From: Beaufortia kweichowensis
Taxonomy: Eukaryota > Chordata > Actinopteri > Cypriniformes > Gastromyzontidae
Direction: 5' to 3'
Assembly: GCA_019155185.1 (NCBI GenBank)
Contig: CM032809.1
Coordinates: 7,646,621-7,710,620 of the forward strand
DNA length: 64,000 nucleotides
Shown here in pieces: positions 1 to 10,900 of the stretch (position 1 is the first letter of the stretch; the number at the start of each line of letters is the position of its first letter). A program made the translations under genes and the position numbers. Under the pieces are notes generated by a model. It had not been told where the DNA came from. It was given only the letters and a program-made list of their open reading frames with translations, and made no database searches.

Positions 1-199
1 TGTCATTCCAAACCTGTATGATTTTCTTTCTTCTCCAGAACACAAGAGAACATATTTTCAAGAACAACTTTGTCCCCTTTTGCACACAAAACCATTGAGA
101 CATTTTCCAAAAAAATCTTCTTTTGTGTTCTAGAAGGAGGAGTCATATACAGGTTTTAAATAAATTAAAAAATATTTTTGGGTGATCTTTCTCTTTAAG
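1..199. repeat. Partial copy of cyprinid-type inverted-repeat MITE
   Basis: AT-rich sequence containing the internal words CATTCCAAACCTGTATGA and its inverted partner ATACAGGTTT, ending near a CTCTTTAA that resembles the CCCTTTAA terminus of the fuller copies at 1272, 1783 and 17646. The left end is cut by the window edge. It lies in a kmt2b intron. Family assignment rests on similarity to the other copies here and on memory of cyprinid genomes. Confidence 0.7.
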
Positions 200-231
200 C
201 TTGAGAAGGTTACCAAAGACACATCACTTAC

Positions 232-3200
232 ACACAGCTCTGCCGTTTCTTATTGGGTCCTCCAAATTTAGGTTTGTCCAGACAGAACACACACCTCCCA
301 CAATCATCCAGTCGATTACATCCCTTGCAGCTGAAGCAGCGATTTAGTCGCCTGCCGAAAGCCATGCTTTCATATTTACGTCTAAACGCTGGCTTCTGTT
401 CAACAGATTCTTCGCTCTCAGGTTCAGAGTGAGATGCAACATCTTAAAGAGGCAAAGAAAGAAATACATAAGACATAAGAATAAGGAAGTTTTAATAATA
501 AAAACTCTAATAGGGCTTGTTTTTTGGTGTGAAAGTTACTTTCTGAACTTGGGTGAGACAACTACATAGCCACTTTTAGGGCAGGACAGTAACAATGATT
601 AACACTGCTGAAAGAAGATTAATGGCTGATCACAGCCTTTATAAGGCATCTTAAAATATAATAAAATGTGTCATTTAACCAGAATTACTACAATTTGGCT
701 TAATAGAAATTATCTACCTAACAAACAAAGCTTAAACTTCATCTAGCAACTTTCTTACAATGCATCAAAGATGCAATATGTTCTCCACCCTGATTTTAAT
801 TCTCTGTATTATTCACAATGCAGGGTTTTAAAACGGTGAAAGTTTCTTGACATAAGAGGACAGGTGTGTACCCTCTTCCGCAGGCGAAGCGCTGATCCCC
901 TCTCTCTCATGTAGCGGAAGAGCACTGAGTCTGGGAATGTCATCGGGAACCATTGCCCGTGGCTGCCCCAGTGCCACCGCCGCTGCACGACACACATGCT
1001 TTATACGAGGTCCACAGATCAAATGCTCCTGTGGAGGTGTGAGAAAACAACATTTCAATAGTCACGCAAACAAGCTGGAGGATAAACACAAGTGCATTAT
1101 TAAAGTGTACCTGTTGAGCTTCTTCTGCATTAACTGTGACTATTCTCCTTCCTCTTCCTCTGCCTCTCTTCATGACCGATCCACCTCTTACTCTCACAGA
1201 GCCGGACAGAAGCTGCAGAGCATGTTTGTTACGGTGGATATAATTACACAGACAAGCCGTAAATTACTATTAAAGGGATAGTTCACATTAATTTATTCAC
1301 TCTCATGTTGTTCAAAACCTGTATGACTTTTTCTTATGTGGAACATAAAAAAAGATATTTTGAGAAATGTTTTTGTGTCCTGTAGAAATAAGTCATACAG
1401 GTTTGGAATGACATGAGGATGAGCAAATGAAGGAATCCCTTTAAGACTTGAACCATATTGGGTTATGAGGTGAAAATTAAAGTGAAATTATGAGTGACAT
1501 TACAAAACGCACCCAAAAATATATTTAAAGATTCTAACCTGAGCCGACTTTAGTTGCTTCTGCTGGTCGATTTTAATCAGCTGGACTTTGGCTTTCTTCA
1601 GCAGGTGAAACATCCTCTTATTGGCACCCGAAAGATTAACTCTGTGGGTGGTATCACTGGGATCCACCATCATCTGCGTATTATCTGTGCCGGGCATTGT
1701 CTGTTCATTAGTGCCCTCGAGGTTGGTAGCTTCTACTAAAAAATAAGTGATTTGCGGTGAGCTGGAGAACACAAGAACTTAGAGACAGTTCACCCAAAAA
1801 TAAAAATTCTGGCATCATTTATTCATCCTCATGTCATTCAAAACCTGTATCTGACTGATATTTTTTCAGTGCTTTCAGTCTCTGTGCTTTTTTGCCCATA
1901 TAATAAGTTCAATCTAGGACAATGTTGTTTGGATACCAACATTCTACCAATCTTTTTTTGTGTGTTTTGCTAAAGAAAAGTCAAACAGATTTGGAATGAC
2001 ATGAGGGTGAATAAATGCTGAAAGAAAATTTTTTGGTTAAACAATCCCTTTAAGCCCACAAAAATGTTATCTGTCATTTGGATGTGACAGCAAAAACCTA
2101 CCATTCTCTTTAGCTGATTGATCAGAACGTTCACCAACACGTATGACTAGTTTTGGCACCACCCCTGGAGAATACATGTCCTGCACTTTAGACTTCCTCC
2201 TCCTTCCCATTTCCACAGACTCTTCCATATCGTGGGTTGTTGCCTTCACAGCATCTTCACCGTCTATCCTGTTACTAGCACTGGCGATTCGCTGCATCTT
2301 CCGGTGTGCCAGGCTTGCCGTGAGCTTCTTCAACTTCCAGTATATCTTGTAGTCCCTGACTTGACTGATTCTCCCACCCCTCCCTCGACGACCACCGCTG
2401 ACCCTTGCAGAACTCAAAGCGGGTTTGCCTCCCTGAGATTTATCCTGTTCCAAAACACTCATCTCGGCGTTCTTCAAAATCTGCTGCTCTTCTGAGGTCC
2501 TTCCTCCGGATTCAGTTTGGGAAAGCTCAATGTTTAGTTTACCGGTATCCATTGGGATCTCAGTTAGTGCTGCTTTCTTCGGGGAACCTCGTTCTGGAAG
2601 GGCAGACATGCGTTCGTCATCCATGAATCTCTTCGGAACCCTGATGACTCGAGAAGAACGAGCACTAACAACTGGTCTGGTTGGTTCTCCCTTGACGGCT
2701 AAACTGGACTTTTCCATCTCTCCAAGCGGCTGTTCCTGATCCTCCACCTGTTGCAGTGTATTGCATCGAGAGTTTAAGTTTGTGCCATCAAGTCGCTTTC
2801 TCTTTCTAGGCATGCTAGAAGCCTGTCTGTGACTAACATGCATTTTAGGAAGCATTTCTCGTTGCTGTACACTTCGACGCCCATATAAACCCTTTCGTTG
2901 CTTAGCGAAAGGCTTTCTTTTGGAAGAATCTAATGAACTATTACTAAGAGGTGTTTGTTTCTCTTCATCAGGAGATGCAACGGGGTCCTGGCCTTTGGGG
3001 ATCCTCTTTCGTTTGCCCACCTGTTTTGGAGATACAATACCTGCCTGTGCGCTTCCACCAATCTCTTTTCTCCTCTTTCTGTGGTATTGATTAGTTTCGA
3101 GCGTCTCAGCATCTTCTGTTGGAGATCTTTGGTCTTTGGTGGATCGAAGTCGAGAGGCACGCCCTTTACCTTTAACCAACGTTGAAGTCAACACGACCTT

Positions 3201-6200
3201 GCTCTGCCTTCTCCGGCTTTCTGTTCCACTGGATCCATGACTTTGTATCGTTCCAGTAATGTTCTCGTCTTCAGTCACTCCACTTTCATCATCTGCTGTG
3301 TGCGAGGAAACCCTTCTTGCATCCCTCTGGCTCCTGAGTAATCTGCCATTTGTCTTTTTTGAGGTGCCTTTTCTCAGATGTTGCTCGGTTTCTTTCTTGG
3401 TCATCCTTCTTGCTGTAATTTTTATAACCATTTTGGGCCTCATGAATGTTTGGTTGGTTTTGGAATCATTTCTGCTCTTCACACTGGGTTTGTCAGATGT
3501 GGATGATTTTCTTGCAGCTGTCACCTGTGAGGATCCAGGTTTAGGGGTACTGCCTTTAGAAGAACAAGAAATTAATTATTTAAATTTTATAGAAGTGGTG
3601 TTACTTTACAATAAGAACATTTAGATTTTAAAACCTTGTTTGAATAAACAGTTTGAATGACAGTACTGATGAATGCATCACTTACAGTTCTTGCTTTGTT
3701 TATACAAACTATGAGGCTGTGCAGAAAACACGAGCTCAAACGTCCTTAATATAATAGTTTTAGATCATTTAAGCACATTAAGATGCTTAGGGTAGAAAAG
3801 TTTACATGAGTCAGAGCACATACTGTTTCAGAAGAAATACTTTTATTTAATCACCCATTATTTGTGCAAAACTAGGAAACACAAATACATACAGTATTTG
3901 CATTCGCATTTGTATTTTGACTCCAAAACACGCTCAAGTCTGTCTGAATTTTTACACATCCATCTCATCACACATGCAAACTTTAACCATAAACGAGTAA
4001 AATCATTTTTGGTCAAATCTCAATTTCCGGTGGCTGAAATTTTAGTGCATAAGAAATTATCATAATGCCTTACTTGATGAACATTTCCCAGAATGTGAAG
4101 ACCACCGACTGTCCACTTTAAAGCCAGTGAAGTCTCCTTCCTGAAAAACATATAAAAAATTATTAAAAAACTACAAGCAGACTTAAACCATATTAAATCT
4201 TCTATTAGCAGATTTACCAAACTGGTTTACAAATATGACTGATAGAGATTAGTGGCTTTTAAGATTTGTATTGTTACAAACATTTCCATTTCCGTGCAAT
4301 GTCTAAACCAGGAACAGCTAAAAATCAATGTTACTTAATGCAATTACATATCATAGCAGTACTATAACTCTAGTTTGCTTGATTAAATCATTATTATTCA
4401 CAGTAACTATAAGACATCAACTAATGTGTAGTCTTCTTCAAGGCAACTTGAACAAGACTGCAAATCATCTACACAAGATAACTCCGGGAAAATGCATCGG
4501 TCACAACTGTGAATTGACAGAAGTGTCTTTAGGAATCATGACTTGAACCGTATTATTTAATAATACAAAATAAACTCACGTGCAATGAAACATCACCTTT
4601 ACATTTACCTCTATTGTAACAACCTTATAACATAGGATTGATCTTATTTACTTTATATCTGTATTTCTCAAAAAACTGTCGGCATCTTTATAATACGCAC
4701 CTGATGTCATCATTTGCTGAATGGTGTACTTACAATTCTTAATGGATCATAGGGATTCATATGTGAACCAATTTGCAGATCACTTTGTTCAACAGCAGAT
4801 TTTATATACATTCCCATAAAGGACAACAGTTTTCTCATGTAATGCTGATGCTGGACAGATTGCAGACGCCAGAGTTTCAGTCTATTTAATCAGATTGCAT
4901 CAGTCTACAATTTTGCATCAGTGTAATATCACTGCTCATCATAAGCTTTGCATCTTCAGTTTGAGGAGCATTAAAAGTGCTTGTTTTACTATACTGCAAA
5001 GAAAAGCTTCTGAAAATGTCTTTACTAATATAGCAAAACTTACTATATAACTTATTATTACTCAAATAGGAGTAATTATCTACACAAGAGAATCCTGAAA
5101 ATTAAAAGTTATTTAACGCAACTTAGGTTAGCAAGAACAACCGATATAGTATAACATTTACACTAATGCCACAATAGTGAATAGACTAAGTGTCATTTAA
5201 GTATCATGACACAACTTCTAGATAAGATCAAATAAACAGCAAGAAAACCTTATAAGTTTACAAAAGAAATGCAATTGCAATGGAATATTGTGGATGGAAT
5301 ATTGTGATGAAAATAAAAAAAATCAAAGGGAAATTTAAAAGGAATATCTTGCACTTAATACACATCTATGTTTTGCTGCTACAACCAGGTATGCCACACC
5401 TTAATGCATTCATCTATGCATTTGCATCTCCCAATTAAAAAGCTCTTTTTTTAAGAGTGTTTTTTTGAATGAAATGTCACCTGCACTTAACACCACAATT
5501 GTCTGTCTTAGGATCTCTACAGAGCTATATGGTTGTAAACAGTATTATCTGACATCATTAAAAGAAATTAAGATTAAAAAAGCATTGACATAATGTAACA
5601 GTGAGAACACTATTCATCTTCCGGATGCACACCGCCCCTCTTCAACACACTATATGATGTTAACATTAGCAATTAAAACATGTTGGCCTGTTCAGGTCGA
5701 ACATTAACTTTTAGTGATGAAAACATAAGATCAACTCGATCACTTTAAACCATCAAGGAGGTTTTTGACACCGCTGACCCAGAAACAATCCCGGTATCCA
5801 CGGTAACCGCGTTTGCACAGTTAAATACCCGCCTCGAGAGCTCGACAACCCGGGAAAAGCCCATCATATGATCTTTAAAACACTTTTAAAAGCCTATACT
5901 TTAATCTGTATAGGTCTAAAGCACGCAACTCTGCATGTGTGAGTGCATATCTGCAAAAACTGACAGCAGCACCCACCAGCGACATGCACTTGACATGCAT
6001 TTCACACTCCTGCGTACTTTAACTGCTTTTTGGTGTAGTAAGTTGAGCGTTAAGCAAAACACTTAATCTCACCTCATCGCTCCCGCTCGTGCAGAATCCC
6101 GCCTCGCTTTGCCGCTTGTGTTTCTCCGCCAGTAATAGCAGCCGAGACAGTGACGGATCCTCTCTCAGCGTAGCTCCAACGTCGACGGGCCTGGGCCCTT

Positions 6201-6363
6201 TACTATCTTCAGCCCTCACCCGACCGAAATGAGAACGTTTCTCCGTCCTTAGCAGGCTCCGAGACGCCCATGGTCGACCTGGGAAACGGCAGCGAACAGT
6301 AGCGGAGGTGTTTAAGACCGCTACAGCAACCGAGGCTGGTAATCCGCCTCCCGCTGCCGCCAT
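232..6363 (-). CDS. kmt2b: KMT2B (MLL-family H3K4 methyltransferase), N-terminal half, seven exons, partial
   Basis: N-terminal portion of a large nuclear histone H3 lysine-4 methyltransferase; the PHD fingers, FYRN/FYRC and SET domain would lie left of the window. Coding exons (minus strand, 5' to 3'): 6363-6073, 4140-4074, 3553-2102, 1735-1539, 1212-1111, 1028-872, 442-232. The start is the ATG at 6363 (MAAAGGG), which matches the KMT2B N-terminus. The 1452-nt exon is basic and low complexity and carries the family signature VSARSSRVIRVPKRFMDDE and AT-hook-like GGRRGRGGR. The exon at 1735 encodes FHLLKKAKVQLIKIDQQ. The exon at 1028 encodes GPRIKHVC...VALGQPRAMVP, closer to KMT2B than KMT2A as I remember them. 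The last exon encodes a CXXC zinc finger (CFSCKGC...CGRCVFCLDKPKFGG), which binds unmethylated CpG. All exon phases join cleanly. Fish may have two kmt2b copies and I cannot tell which this is. Confidence 0.92.
1272..1443. repeat. Inverted-repeat MITE copy, near full length
   Basis: Starts TAAAGGGATAGTTCAC and ends GAATCCCTTTAAG. The internal arms AAAACCTGTATGACTT and AAGTCATACAGGTTT are inverted relative to each other, so the element can fold back on itself. It lies in the kmt2b intron between exons 1539-1735 and 1111-1212. Confidence 0.75.
1783..2053. repeat. Inverted-repeat MITE copy
   Basis: Starts AGACAGTTCACCCAAAAATA and ends TTTGGTTAAACAATCCCTTT, with internal CATTCAAAACCTGTATCTGA and CAGATTTGGAATGACATGAG arms. 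It is the same family as the copies at 1272 and 17646 and ends about 50 bp from the large kmt2b exon. Confidence 0.75.
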
Positions 6364-6480
6364 TATTACATACCACAACAACAACTACGGCGCTGAGCTC
6401 TCGAGAGGAACAAGATGGAAAGGCGCGAGATAGCGGAGGAAACGCAAAGCATTATGGGGCATGGGGTTTTTTCAGTTTAA
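6364..6480 (-). promoter_or_regulatory. kmt2b 5' leader and promoter, CpG-rich
   Basis: Upstream of the kmt2b start the sequence becomes CG-rich over about 5.8-6.45 kb. On the plus strand it contains ACAAGATGG at 6411-6419, a YY1-like word, and a CTCTCGAGAG palindrome just before it. No TATA box is evident, which fits a housekeeping CpG-island promoter. The transcription start cannot be fixed from sequence. Confidence 0.5.
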
Positions 6481-6755
6481 ACAGCAAACTTGTGTGATAA
6501 TTATTCTGTTATTTATAGAAAGTACGATTTGTTTTGACTTGATTTCTGAGGCCTCATTAAATAATATAGTCTATATTAATAATTTTTAAACTATAATTGA
6601 AGAAATGTATTGAACTGTATAAAAATGCATTAAACCTCATGGTTTATAAAACTACATTATTAGCGCTGTTTAATTTGCTAAAAATATTAAAACAATTTGA
6701 CTACCTTCTCCATGACACAGTAGTGTTTAGTCATACATCTTAACTTGACGTCATA

Positions 6756-6828
6756 GCCTCGTTAGCGCAGTAGGTAGCGCGTCAGTCTCATAATCTGAAG
6801 GTCGTGAGTTCGATCCTCACACGGGACA
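6756..6828 (+). tRNA. tRNA-Met (anticodon CAT), elongator type, intronless
   Basis: The 73-nt cloverleaf reads by eye: acceptor strand GCCTCGT, D-arm GCGC...GCGC, anticodon CAT at 6789-6791 in loop CTCATAA, T-arm GTGAG/TTCGATC/CTCAC, and 3' strand ACGGGAC plus discriminator A. A TTTT tract at 6837-6840 can end RNA polymerase III transcription. Internal A-box (TAGCGCAGTAGG) and B-box (GTTCGATCC) are present. One acceptor pair is a mismatch (C2 against A71), where the vertebrate gene normally has G71. It is the only gene on the plus strand and sits 390 bp from the kmt2b start. Confidence 0.9.
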
Positions 6829-6904
6829 GTTGCAGCTTTTAACATTTATACTAGAATTATTAAGTGCCCATAATCAATTATAAACAACGTTTAAAGTTCT
6901 AAAC

Positions 6905-7062
6905 TGTTAGAGATGTGTGCACAGTGGTGTTTTTGTCTTATATCTTTTCCTTACTCTTTATTTGTAGTTATTTGACGGCACCCAAAGCAGTAAGTAAAGT
7001 AAGAATTTCATTGTACAGTACTGTGCATATGACAATAAAGGCTCTGAACTTTGAATCAATGG
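6905..7062 (+). repeat. Probable LINE/SINE 3'-tail remnant
   Basis: Contains AAGAATTTCATTGTAC followed by TGACAATAAAGGCTCTGAA. This resembles the 3' end of fish non-LTR elements that finish TTTCATTGTAC...TGACAATAAA. No reverse-transcriptase coding sequence is present. Family not assigned. Confidence 0.45.
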
Positions 7063-7124
7063 GAATAGCATTAACCTCACAATGCAAACACAAGGACATT
7101 GACCATTTTCAACAGCTTTTCCTC

Positions 7125-7130
7125 TTTATT
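7125..7130 (-). terminator. Candidate poly(A) signal for ndufv1
   Basis: TTTATT on the plus strand is AATAAA on the minus strand, 260 bp downstream of the ndufv1 stop codon. Confidence 0.5.
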
Positions 7131-7389
7131 GGGTTTAAGTCAACTACAATCAAAAGTATGATGTTAAGTCCATTACTGTACAGTGGTATAATAGATTTTG
7201 CAAAAACTATTTTAAGGTTCAAAGAACTTTATTGTTTCTTTTCATTCAATGCCCCAGATACACATGACAAGAACCACAAGGTGATGCCAGCAGACAGAAG
7301 TTCACACATCAGTGAGCAAGAAACAATATTGATTTTGCTTAAATAACTTTAAATGACTGAATGAGCAAAAACGGACGCAGAATGGGCTT

Positions 7390-10120
7390 TCAAGCATGAG
7401 CCTGCTGTTTCTGTTTAAAGTCTGTGATTCTGCTCTCCATTAAAGGCCGGAAATGGCGAATCAATCCCTGAGAACAAAGAGAAAAATATTCAGAGTCAGA
7501 TTTGAAAATAAAAAAGTATCTAATATAGAGTATGATTTTATTTCTTTTGCACTTCTATACCTGCACAGGCCATGCAGCTCCATCTCCCAAAGCACAGATG
7601 GTGTGGCCCTCAATCTGCTTACTGATTTCCCAGATCATGTCAATCTCTGCTGACTGTGCGTCGCCTTTCACAAAGCGCCACATCATCTTATTCATCCAGT
7701 CCACTCCTGAACAACACAAGAAAACATGTGGTTAATACATATATTTGTAGTCTTTTATGTGGTCATTAAAGCAACCACACTATTCAGGTTTTCTCTGTGT
7801 CCTAAAATAATTATCAGGCATCTGCTGAAAATCTAACCCAATGCAACAAAGTCACAGAGATATCAGTTTCTTACCCTCTCTGCAAGGTGTACACTGCCCA
7901 CAGCTTTCATGCTTGTAGAATTCAATTAAACGGGCAATGGCTCGGATAACATCAGTCTGTGGAGAAATATAAATATTTTTAATCATAAAAAACAGTTTCA
8001 TGATCCACTTTATCTGATCAAATGTTTATTATATTAAAGCAAGCTATTTTAATAAAATAGCTACTAGCTATATTTTATTTTTGCCCCAATTTGCAACAGG
8101 AAGCTTATAAAAAAAGATTTGTGATTTGAGCTGTCGTGTTCGATTTAGCTAAAAAACGCTGGTTACCAGCACCTATTGACTTCCATGTTTTGCAAAATGT
8201 CTTCTTCCGTGTTCTACTGAAGCAAGAAAGTCATGCAGGTTTGACATGACATGAATGACAAGAATTTTTATTTTTGGGTAAACCATCCCTTTAAAAAGTA
8301 ATTATTCTTTGCAATTCTGTTTGGTGCAGCTCATGCCGCAGAAATTACAGACTTCCCTTTAATTTTCAGTGCAACTCACAGATTTATCCATGACAATAAG
8401 TGCTGCTGTGCCGAGACCAGTTTGAGCCTGAATGAGGGCATCAAAATCCATGAGAACGTTGTCGCACACATGCCGTGGGATCAGGGGCGTGGAAGACCCA
8501 CCAGGAATAACACACAGGAGATTATCCCAGCCACCCCGAACACCACCTACAGATATCAGATTCTGTTAAATAACCTCACGGAGCAACATCAGATCTGATC
8601 TGAACTTTAAACAAACATGGAACAAAAACTCCACGTTCGTCCACAATATGACAGTAATATCATCGTACCTGCATGCTTTTCAATCAGTTCTTTCAGGGGA
8701 ATGGACATTTCTTCCTCCACCGTGCACGGGGTGTTGACATGGCCTGAAATGTTAAAGAGCTTTGTGCCAGAGTTTCTCTCCCGACCAAAACCTGCAAACC
8801 ACGTGCCGCCACGGCGGCAGATGGTCGGTGCCACAGCTACAGTCTCAACGTTTGCAACCGTTGTTGGACAACCGAACACACCTGCAACATATTTAGCATT
8901 TAAAATAAACCCAATAATAAGCAAAGTCTAGTAACTGTTTATACAACTTTGTGTTGCAACTTACCCACATCAGCAGGGAAAGGAGGTTTCAGACGAGGTT
9001 TACCCTGTTTGCCCTCAATAGACTCGATCAGAGCCGTCTCCTCTCCGCAGATGTACGCCCCAGCACCGCGCATCACAAACACGTCAAAGTCGTAACCAGA
9101 GCCGCACGCGTTCTTGCCAATCAGCCCGGCTCCATAAGCCTCATTAATGGCCACCTGAAAGAACCATCACAAAAACATAGTTTATCACGCTTTGTCAGGC
9201 TGTTTTTAATCAATTTTACCAGCCCGTTCTTTCTATCTCACCTGCAGGTTGGACGCCTCATTATAGAACTCTCCACGGATGTAGATGTAAGCTGCGCGAG
9301 CTCCCATTGCCCTTCCGGCCACCAGACAGCCTTCAATCAGCTTGTGAGGATCATTACGCATGATCTCTCTGTCCTTACAGGTTCCGGGTTCACCTTCATC
9401 AGCATTCACCACCAGATATTTAGGCCTAAAAAATAATTACATGATGCTGTGTCACCAGATTTAAGCAAAGCAATAATTCTGCAAGTTATTGTTATTCTAC
9501 TATTATTATTATCCTACCTGCCATCACTGGGTTTGTTCATGAAGCTCCACTTCATACCGGTAGGGAATCCAGCACCTCCTCTGCCACGCAGGCCGGACAC
9601 CTTGATCTCATTCAGGATCCAGTCCACTCCTTTATCCAGCATCTCCTTGGTCTTGTACCAGTCACCTCTTTTCAGGGCACCCTTCAGCCTAAAATAAAAT
9701 ATTAAAAATCAGTCTTAAATAGCGGCTATAACCACCAACCGTATAACCTGCTGATAACATTTTATTTTATCATATAATTCAAAAGATTTTACCTCCAGTC
9801 ATGTCGGCCATACAAATTAGTAAATATTCTGTCCTGGTCAGCAAGAGGTCCAAATTTAGTCTTTTTTGGCTTATCCTGTATAAGACAAAGTGATTATAGT
9901 CTTCCAACTGATAAATCATAAATGCACAGAGCGTTAAGAGAATACATACCTGCTGAGCGGTGCTGTTGTAGCGCACCAGTGCCATGGAGTTTGGGGGGCA
10001 GGTAGAGGTGGAGGCAACAGGGGCACGTGATGCACCAGCTGCTGCCATGGCAACCGGGGCCCGTGATGCCCCGGTGCTGAGCACCCTGCTAAGAGCAGGA
10101 CAGCCAAGACACGACAGCAT
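7390..10120 (-). CDS. ndufv1: NADH dehydrogenase (ubiquinone) flavoprotein 1, complex I 51-kDa subunit
   Basis: Mitochondrial matrix subunit of complex I that oxidises NADH, holds FMN and carries a 4Fe-4S cluster (N3). Ten coding exons: 10120-9950, 9875-9793, 9688-9518, 9425-9242, 9154-8965, 8881-8669, 8546-8380, 7956-7875, 7706-7561, 7467-7390 (stop TGA). The first exon gives a mitochondrial-type leader (MLSCLGCPALSRVLSTGASR) with an Ala-rich internal repeat (ASRAPVA twice). Core motifs are intact: RGRGGAGFPTGMKW (nucleotide/FMN site), ADEGEPGTCKDRE, GAGAYICGEETALIES, the cluster cysteines SCGQCTPCREG, and distal Cys in HTICALGDGAAW. The C-terminus GLIRHFRPLMESR matches the family. All splice phases agree and no frame break was found. 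The start is the first ATG after the acceptor at 10126. Confidence 0.96.
8165..8294. repeat. Half copy of inverted-repeat MITE
   Basis: Contains the 3' half of the family: TTGACTTCCATG, AAAGTCATGCAGGTTTGACA, then TTTTTGGGTAAACCATCCCT. It lies in an ndufv1 intron. The 5' half is missing. Confidence 0.65.
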
Positions 10121-10415
10121 CCTTACCTAAAAAAGATGGATATATTTTATAAAATTTTCATATTTTGTATGTAAATGATGAAACAGGGTCAGGTGTCTAA
10201 ATGTGTTATGAAAGGATAAATTAGGATTACGTAAACAAGGTTGTACCACGTGATATACTGTTTAATAACAACATCTATTATCTAAAGAAAAATATCCCTA
10301 TGCTAATACAACAACAAATAATACACATAATACATGTATATATTGCACTTATAATTAGCATGCACACGATAAACGTCAGGGTTCAACAACATAACATTAC
10401 CCTTTAATAGAGAAC

Positions 10416-10438
10416 ATATATATATATATATATATATA
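10416..10438. repeat. (AT)n microsatellite
   Basis: Uninterrupted AT dinucleotide run of about 11 units in the first (leader) intron of ndufv1. Confidence 0.9.
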
Positions 10439-10819
10439 AAGTAATTTATGAGCCCTCAAAATGTTGCGTTATATGAAGGGAACTTACTCAAGAAATGAGA
10501 CACGCAACTACTATAAAGAGTTTAGCTGCAAATCTATAAACACATACACGTAGAATTAAGAATCAAATAATACAAAATTACAAATACACACAAGCTAAAT
10601 TCCAATAAAAATGTTACGATTAAAACAGTATTTAACACACAGTAAAAATGGACTCGTCCCGCAGTGACCTCCACATTGACTCTCTTTGACATTTAAGAGT
10701 TTCGACAACGCGCAATGTTTTTATCATGCTTTAATTACATAAGCAATTCAGTAACATCAGTCTGTATATACAAATGGTCTAAAACATTTTCGAAAACAGC
10801 AGAAGGTTTTACTGCTTAC

Positions 10820-10900
10820 CTTCGGGATCTATCCAGATCTGTGCTTATAAAATGCAGACCGGAAGGAATATACCGCTCGACCCGGATGAAATAACGACTT
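10820..10900 (-). other. ndufv1 non-coding leader exon (5' UTR) and promoter edge
   Basis: A strong minus-strand donor (CCGAAG|GTAAGC) ends an exon at 10820. The sequence just upstream on the minus strand has a GGAAG/CCGGTCTG-type ETS-like context. It joins the acceptor at 10126, nine bases before the ATG. The transcription start is inferred, not seen. Confidence 0.55.

Noticed and set aside
6915..7346. 143-codon plus-strand open frame
   Set aside because: It overlaps the LINE-tail-like repeat and the ndufv1 3' UTR in antisense, with no recognisable domain or splice context.
10416..10438. AT run as possible origin or functional element
   Set aside because: Ordinary (AT)n microsatellite in an intron.
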